Assembly: GCA_050260015.1 (NCBI GenBank)
Contig: JBLNBN010000050.1
Coordinates: forward strand, 1 to 45,015
DNA from: JBLNBN01 sp050260015
GTDB taxonomy: Bacteria > Bacteroidota > Ignavibacteria > Kapaibacteriales > UBA2268
Reading direction: 5' to 3'
DNA length: 45,015 nucleotides
Under the pieces are notes generated by a model, which was not told the DNA's origin, did not search any database, and saw only the letters and a list, made by a program, of their open reading frames with translations. The translations under genes and the position numbers were made by a program. How positions within the stretch are numbered: position 1 is the first letter of the stretch; each line of letters opens with the position of its first letter. Of the stretch, positions 33,225 to 42,200 are shown in pieces.

Positions 33225-36200
33225 ATGAAAATAAAGTACGGAGATATTGTCGGTTTGATTAGCGCCCGGAGCAAAAGCAAGAAATCAATTACTTTTATAA
33301 GTAATAATGGAATTGAGACCCGGGTCGGTTACGGCGAGCTAATAGCGCAATCGCTAAATCTTGCCGCGGAACTAAAAGCCGCAGGTTTTACGCCGGGCGA
33401 CGAAGTAATTTTTCAATTTTCTGAAAATAAGCCGTTCGTCGTTGCGCTGTGGGCATGTTTTCTCTCAGGCATAGTTCCGGTGATCGTAAATCCGGCTAAA
33501 GATTCGGAATCGGCCAGGAAGCTGGCGAATGTAATTAATACGTTAAATCGCCCGGCGGCGCTTTTCGACGAAGCGACGTACCGGGCGATTAATGTATATG
33601 CCGAAGACTTAATCCTGGAATCCAGATTCGATAAACTCCATATTGTAAAAGAGAATTCAGCCGTTCCGAAAGATTTCGAAATCATTGCGACCAAAAGCTC
33701 CGCAACAGCTTTTATTCAATTCTCTTCGGGCTCCACGGGCGAGCCGAAGGGCGCGAAGGTCAGCCATAAGAATTTGATCTCAAACGTCGCGTCTATGCTG
33801 GAAGCGATGGATTGCGACGCCGACGAAATTTTCCTCTCTTGGGCCCCGCTTACGCATAGCTCGGGGATGATACTCTCCCTTGCTAACGCTCTCGCCGGCG
33901 ATTTCGACCTGTATTTAATGGATAAGCGCGCATTTATAGCCGACCCGTTATCCTGGCTTGAAAAGGCGAACGAGGCTCGGGCGTCGTTGATTTTCTCCCC
34001 TAATTTCGGATATAAGTATTTGCTCGACGCGCTCGATCCGCAAAAGGACTATGCCTGGGATCTCTCCTGCGTTAAGCATATAATGAACGGATCCGAGCAG
34101 ATATCCGCCGCTTTAGCCGAACAATTCAATTCCGCGCTATCAAAGTATAAGCTCTCGCCCAATGCGATGACCGCGATTTACGGGCTGGCCGAATCGACCT
34201 TAGCCGTAAGCGTAGGCGATAGGAATAAGGGATTGGAGTCAGTTTTTGTCGATAGGAATACTCTCGCCGTAGGGGATAGGGTGGAAGTTTATGAGCGAAG
34301 CGACAAAGATAGCTCAATTGAGCTTGTAAAGCTCGGCAGGCCAGTTCCCGGAACGGCGCTGAGAATAACTAATACCAATTGCGAAGAACTGCCCGAAGGC
34401 TGCGTGGGGGCGCTGCAAATTAAGAGCGATTCCGTCGTCGCAGGCTACGTCAACGACGAAGAGGCTTCGAAAGCTCTTATTACTGCCGACGGCTGGCTCA
34501 ATACGGGCGACTTAGCCTTTCTTCACGAAGGAGAATTGGTGGTAGTCGGGAAAACGAAAGAAGTAATTACAGTAAACGGGATTAATCATTATCCGGTCGA
34601 TTTGGAGCGAATCGCGGCCGACGCCGTAGGATATGATTTTTCAAAAATTGTTGCCTCCAGCTACTACGACGGCGAAAAGCAAAAAGAAATAACGGTTCTT
34701 GGATGCGTATACCGCGGCGCTGCTGCGGATTTTTATCCTATTGCCGAAAGGATGAGATCTGAAGTTCTGAGAAGAGCCGGAATTGAAATTGATTTTATAT
34801 TTCCTATAGAGGAAATACCGAAGAATAACTCGGGGAAAGTTCAAAGGCGCTTATTTGCGGAAAAGTGTAAAAACAGCGAGTATACGCCTGCGATAGAAGA
34901 ACTTTCGAGTTCCGAGGGAAAGAATGGAATAATATTCGATAAGCGCAGCATCCCGTCGGTAGTCGGCAAAACGGCGGAGGAAATGCTCGGTAAGAAGATA
35001 GACCGCGTTAAAGGATTGATCGAGCAGGGCTTTAATTCTATGATGGCCGTGGCCTTCCGGAAAAAGCTATCTGATATCTTCGAGCTCGATTTGCCTCTCT
35101 CGCTCGTTTTCGACTATGTTAATATTGAAGAAATCTCCGGATTTATACTCTCAGAATTAAATAATAATCCCGGTTCAAATTTACGAAAGAAGATTTCCAA
35201 TTCCGACGACGCTCGCGAACCTATAGCTATAATTGGAATTGGCCTGCGTTTTCCGGGGAATGTGGAGGACGTCGAAACGTTTTGGGATCGGCTCGCCGAG
35301 GGCCATGACTTTATCGGGCAAATCCCGGGGAGCCGCTGGACGAGCGACGATTACGACGCGCAAGCGCGTAAAGAAGTCATCGACTCAATCCCGCCCTATG
35401 GCGCGTATATAGAAGACGTCGAAAAGTTCGATAATCGCTTCTTCGGAATCTCGCCCAAGGAGGCTATCTCTTTAGACCCGCAACAGCGGCTGCTGCTCGA
35501 GGTAAGCTATCGCGCCTTCGAGGACGCCGGGATTAAGATTAGCGACGTATTCGGCAGCGACGCGGGCATTTTTATCGGTATTGCAAATAGCGATTACCTG
35601 CAATCGGAAGTAAAGTCCGGCAAGATCGAGGACGTAAATATATACTCGCTGACCGGCGCGGCGCCATGCGCTGCTGCCGGAAGGCTCTCGTACTTCTACG
35701 GGTTTCACGGTCCGAGCATAGCGATAGATACCGCCTGCTCGTCCTCGTTCGCGGCGCTGCATACCGGCGTAAAGAGCCTGCAAAACGGCGAAACCAATCT
35801 TGCGCTGGTCGGAGGAGTAAATTTAATCCTAACGCCCGAATTCCATATCGGGCTGAACGAGATGGGCGTGCTCTCCACGGACGGCAGATGCAAGGTATTC
35901 GACGACTCGGCGAACGGCTACGTTCGTTCCGAAGGCTGCGCCGTTTTAATACTTAAGAGACTTTCCGAAGCGATGAAGGGCGGCGATAAAATCCATGGAG
36001 TTATACTTGGATCGGCTATTAACCACGACGGAAGAAGCGCAGGCTTGGCCGCGCCAAACGGCATAGCGCAGGTTGACGTAATGGAAAAAGCTCTCGCTTC
36101 CGCGCAATTAACGCCCGCCGACATCGATTACTTCGAAGCGCACGGCACCGGCACCGCTATAGGCGACGTGCAGGAAGTTAACTCGATTTCCCGCGTCTAT

Positions 36201-39200
36201 GGGCGCCGCTCCGAAAGTTTGCTGCTCGGTTCCGTTAAATCTAATGTGGGACATTTGGAGGCCTGCTCCGGCCTGGCCGGTTTAATTAAGGTTTTGGCTT
36301 CTTTTAAAAAGAGAGTAATCCCGGGAAATTTACATTTTAATGCTCCAAATTCCAATATTCCCTGGAATGATATTAAACTTCAAGTCGTAGGCCGAAACAC
36401 TTCTTTACCGAAGAATACTAAGCTAAGGGCTTCGATTAATTCATTCGGGTTCAGCGGCACGAACGTAAACGTTATCGTCGGGGAAGCTCCCGAAAGGGTT
36501 GAGAATAAAAAAGATAGGGAACTAAATCATACCCTTTTAACGCATTACGCCCTACCAATATCCGCGCAAACCCCGGCTTCTCTCAAGGAATTATCCAAGG
36601 CTTATATCGGCGCATTGTCAGAAGATAATTTTACGGATATAGTAGCAGGCGCATGCGGCCGGCGGTCCGATCTCGCGGAAAGAGCGGTAGCGATCGGTAG
36701 AAACTCCTATGAAATAAAATCGAATCTGCGGCATTTTATAGACGGAATAAGCGCTATTGGATTAAGAACGGCTTCGTTGGATGCTTCCTCGGCGCCGAAG
36801 GATATCGTTTTTCAATTCTCCGGCGGCGGCTCGCAACGCGCCCGGATGGGCCGGGAACTCTACGAGCTTTCCCCTGTATTTAAGGAAAGCTTCGACGAGT
36901 GCGCTAAGGAGTTTGAAAAGCATACTAATATATCCATTCTCGATTTGCTCTTCAGCGAGGATCCGCTGTCCGAAAATTTGGAATACGCGCACCCCTATCT
37001 CTTTGCGTTCGAGTACTCGCTTGCTAAACTCTGGATGTCGTGGGGAGTAATTCCTTCGGCGGTCGTCGGGCATAGCATCGGGGAGTACGCCGCGGCTTGC
37101 ATAGCGGGTATCTTAAGCTTGCCCGACGCCTGCAAGCTAGTCGCCCATCGCGCGCGGCTAATGGAATCAGTTAACGGCAACGGCTTGATGTGCGCCGTTT
37201 TCGCCGATGAAAATACCGTCAAGAAGCATTTGAACGGCAACGCGCAGAAAGTGGACGCCGCCGTAATAAATTCAAATGAAAATATCGTGCTCTCCGGCGA
37301 GAAAGAATCGCTTCTTATAATAATCGAGAATCTACAGCGGAACAATATCGAGACGAAAATACTCAAGGTCTCGCTCGCATCGCACTCCAGGATGATGCAG
37401 CCAATACTCGACGAGTACGAGAAAATCGTCGCCGGGGTCGATTTACATGAACCCCGCTGCGTATATATGTCAAACATGACTGGGGAACCGGTCAGAGAAG
37501 GCGAAGCGACCACGCCCCGCTACTGGGCGAATCAGATCCGGAGTTGCGTGCGCTTTGGAGATTCGTTGAATCGCCTTATCGAAGACGGTTATCGAATATA
37601 TTTGGAAATCGGCCCTTCGCCGGTTTTAAGCGGCATAGGCGTCCAGGCATATCCCGATCTTGAAGCCCTTTGGCTGCCCTCGCTCGACAAAACTACTACG
37701 GAATGGGAGCAGCTTTTGATCTGCGCCGCGGAGCTATACGCGCATCACTATCCATTGAATTGGAACAAAATTTTAACGTTGGAAAAGAACCCGGATATTG
37801 AATTGCCCAAATATCCGTTCGATAGGCATGCTTTTTGGAAGGATCCATTGCTCCGTATCGGCGCGCTGGAAGGAAGAATAAATATGAGTAATCTGAAATT
37901 AAATAATACAATTGAAAGTAGAGATAACGGCATAATGAAAATCGACGTGCTCGGCGAATTAAAAAATATGATTTTTGAGTTGACCGGGAATCGGCTTGCC
38001 GGGACCGATAGCGACAAGCTGATATTTCAGCTGGGACTTGACTCGTTAATCATAGTTAAATTACGGCAGGGAATTAAGAGGAAATTCGACGTCGAGATAG
38101 GAATGTCGAAAATATTCAAAGAATTGAATTCTCTTAGGAAAATTTCTTCACACATCGAATCCGTTTCCAATAAATTGACGATGAAAACTATCGAATGCGA
38201 AACCGCGGTCGAGGCAAACGATTCCCCATTAAATCAAAATATATCATTCAACGCGGAAGATAGTCTTTTAGCCGGCATATTTAAAGAACAATTTAATATA
38301 ATGAACAGGCAGCTCGATCTGCTCAAGAGCGGCCGCTCAAGCGTAACGATTCATCCGGCGCCTGCGCAGCCCGAACGGAAAAAATCGTCTCGTCCCGCTC
38401 CCGTTAATTTCAGATCGGTAAAATTGGATTCCGACGATACGCTCAGCCAACCACAACGCCGTTATATAGACAATTTAATTTCCGCGTTCAATCAAAAAAC
38501 GAAAAAATCTAAGGAATACGCTCAGAAGTACCGTTTTCCGCTCTGCGATTGGATCAATACGCTCAGCTATCGCCACGAATTGAAAAATATGAGCTATCCG
38601 TTCGTCTCGGAGCGCGCCGAAGGTTGCAGAATTACGGACATCGACGGCAATGAGTACATAGATCTCGCAAACGGCTATGGAGTGCACTTCTTCGGCCACA
38701 AGCCGAAATTTATTATCGACGCGATAAATCGGGAAATCTCCGCCGGAATGCCCCTGGGTCCTCAATCCAAGATAGTAGGCGAGGCCGCCGAACTGCTCTG
38801 CTCCATCACCGGCAACGAGAGAGCGACCTTCTGCAATACGGGAACCGAAGCCGTTATGGTGGCGATCAGGCTTGCGCGCGCAAAGACCGGCAGGGATAAA
38901 ATTGTAATCTTTTCAGGCTCGTACCACGGGACGTCGGACGGCGTTTTAGCAGTAGCCGACGAAAATTCGGAAATCCATCCCGTATCGAGCGGCGTGCCGG
39001 AGAACATGATCCAGGACGTTTACGTGCTGGAATACGGCTCCGATAAGGCCCTGGATTTTATAAACGAGCGCGGCGCCGAATTGGCCGCGGTTATATGCGA
39101 ACCGGTTCAGAGCAGGAAGCCCGAACTCCAACCGCGCGAATTCCTTAATAAATTGAGAGAAATTACTCTCAAAAAAGGCGCGGCCTTGATCTTCGACGAG

Positions 39201-42200
39201 ATCGTTACGGGATTTCGCATATCTCCCGGCGGCTGCCAGGAGCATTTCGGCGTGCGCGCGGACATAGCGACGTACGGTAAGATAGCCGGCGGCGGAATGC
39301 CTATAGGCATAGTTAGCGGCAAGGCGGAGTATCTCGATATGATCGACGGCGGCGCCTGGAGCTTCGACGACGAGTCGGCTCCTTCGTCCGACATAACGTT
39401 CTTCGGCGGCACTTTCTGCAAGCATCCCATTACGATGGCGGCTTGCAACGCAGTAATGAAGAAGATTAAATCGGAGGGCGCAGCTCTTTACGAAGGGATA
39501 AATTCCTTAACCGCCGATTTTGTAGGGAAACTTAATTCGCTGTTTAAAAGGGAAGGCGTACCCTTCTTCTGCAATCATTTTGCGTCGCAATTCAGGATAG
39601 ACGGCGAGGGGATTTACTCGAACGTGCTCAAGCCGATCGAACTCGACCTGTTCTTCTATTCAATGATAAATAAAGGCGTCTATTTCTGGGAGAGAAAGAT
39701 CAATTTCTTCTCCGTTGAAATTACTCCTAAAGAAACTGATTACGTGCTACGCGCTGCGGAGGAGACTCTGCGCGAAATGAATGCCGCAGGTTTTTTTCGT
39801 AACGACGGCAATACCGGGGCCTGCGTATTGCCGTCGGACTCTATCGCTTTTCGGGCTGCTTCGGCTCAAAAAAGGATGTTTATACTCGGCCAGTACGAGA
39901 ACGGCGAGCTGGCCTACCATATAACGATCCCTTTTATATTAAACGGTAAACCCGATTTCGACAAATTGGAAAGAGCTTTCCGCAGCGTCGTTGAAAGGCG
40001 CGACGCGCTGCGCTCCGCGTTCTACTCGAAGGACGGGGAGTTCCTGCAGGAGGTTCAAAGCGACGTCGCTTTTAATTTAATAAGAATTGAGCGGCCTTCC
40101 GGCGAAGATATTCACGAGACCATAAGCAAATTCATCCAGCCATTCGACTTTGCGCGTCCGCCGCTTATGCGAGCCGGATATTGCAGGCTGGAGGGCGAGG
40201 AATATTTGCTCGTCCTTGACGTTCACCATATTATCGTCGACGGCGTCTCGCTTGGCATTTTGTTCGACGAACTGTCGAAATTCTATAACGGCGAAACAAA
40301 TTTCGAGCTTCCCGTTTCTTCCTCGGCGTTAGCCCAAAGCGAGGAGGAGTATTTAAGGTCGGAAGAATACGCCGAGTCCAGGCGTTACCTGACGGGCAAA
40401 TTCTCCGGCGAGCTCCCTATGTTCGAGCTTCCTGCGACGGGCGTTAGGAAGAGCTCCCATAACTTCACGGGAGCCCAGTTGCATTTCTCCGCCGATAAAG
40501 AATTAACGGCTTCCTTAATAGCTCTTGCCAGGGAATTAAACGTTACGTTGTACTCCGTCTTGGTAGGGGCGTTCTACATATTTCTTAACAGAGCTACAAA
40601 TCGGGAAGATTTTATAATCGGGATACCCGTTTCATCGCGCCCGGACGACGGGACGTTCGACGGCCTGATAGGCATGACGGCGAACACGATTCCCCTGCGG
40701 AGAAGTCCGCGCAACGAGTCGTCTATTCACGACTTCCTGCGCGAGACGCAATCCGAAATAATCGCCGCTAACGAGCATAATCGTTTCCCGCTGGACGAAT
40801 TGATCTCGGCTCTCGGCGTCGCGCGGCAAGCCGATAGAAATCCGCTGTTCGACCTGCTGTTCGTTTACGAGAACGCTGAAAGCAGGGAACTCGACCTGGG
40901 CGGAATACCTGCGAAGAGATTTAAGTACGCCAAGCGAACTACTATGTCGGACTTCGTGCTCGAAGCGATTTTCGAGGACGATATTATAAACTTGAGCATA
41001 GAGTACGACGATAATTTATTTAATTCGCAGATAATTGAGACGTATTCCGAGCGCTACCTTAACGTGCTGAAATCGATTATAATTGAAGATAAGAGAATAT
41101 GCGATATTGATGTTCTTCCTGCGAAGATAAGAGAGAAACTGCTCTCCGGACTGGCGCTTCCTTTAGCATCAATCGACGAGGAATCGGTTCCCGAAGCGTT
41201 TGCCTTTGCAGCCCGGCGCTACCTTAATAAAACCGCAGTTATATGCGAAGGTCAAACGCTAACTTACGGAGAACTCGATGCGAGAGCCAACGATATAGCC
41301 GAAGCTATATTGAGGAAGTTCAATCCGCAAAAGGGCGATATTGCCGCGATATATATGGAGCGCGGAATTGACCTCGTCGCCGCCCTGCTCGCCGCGCTCA
41401 AATGCGGCATGGCCTACCTGCCCTTGAATAAAGATTATCCAAAGGAAAGGATTTCTTACTTAATCAATGCCGGCAAACCGACTTTTGTTATTGCGGACGA
41501 GCAAATCGACTGGGCGGAAAATATAGTCTTGATCGATGAAAATAATATCTCCGTTAAGGCCTCGAACGGGACTACGAATAACAACGGGCAAGCGATGACG
41601 CTTGAGGATGTCCGCCTTGATAAGAGCGATCTTGCTTATCTCTATTTTACTTCAGGTTCCACCGGCGAACCCAAGGGAGTAATGATAAATCATGGAAATC
41701 TCTTGTCGTTCAAAGAGAATTTCCAAAAGATATGGGGTATTAGCGATAATGACATAATTTACGCCATAACTCCATTAACATTCGATATATCCAATCTCGA
41801 GATATTATGCTCGCTCCTGAACGGTCTAACGGTAGTAATAGGGACCGATGAAGAGATTAATAATATCGATCTTTTCATTGAGACGATAGAGAAGAATCGC
41901 GTAAATACGCTGCAGATCACCCCATCGCGACTATCGTTAATGATCAACGAGATAGGCGCCGGTTTTATAAATAAGCTAAAGACGGCTCTCGTCGGCGGCG
42001 AGGAAATGCCTAAGTCGCTCCATCAAGCTCTCGTCGGCGTAAATAAAGTTAATATATTCAACGTGTACGGTCCCACGGAAACGACAATATGGTCCACGTC
42101 TAAGAAAATTTCGAGCAACTCCTCCTCGATAGGCTCGCCGTTAGTCAACGAGTCCGTTTACGTGTTGGATAGGGAATTGAATATACTGCCGCCATACGTA

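Noticed and set aside
36995..37513. A 172-codon minus-strand frame within the megasynthetase.
   Set aside because: It is antisense to the conserved acyltransferase domain with GHSIGE, and its composition is typical of a shadow frame.
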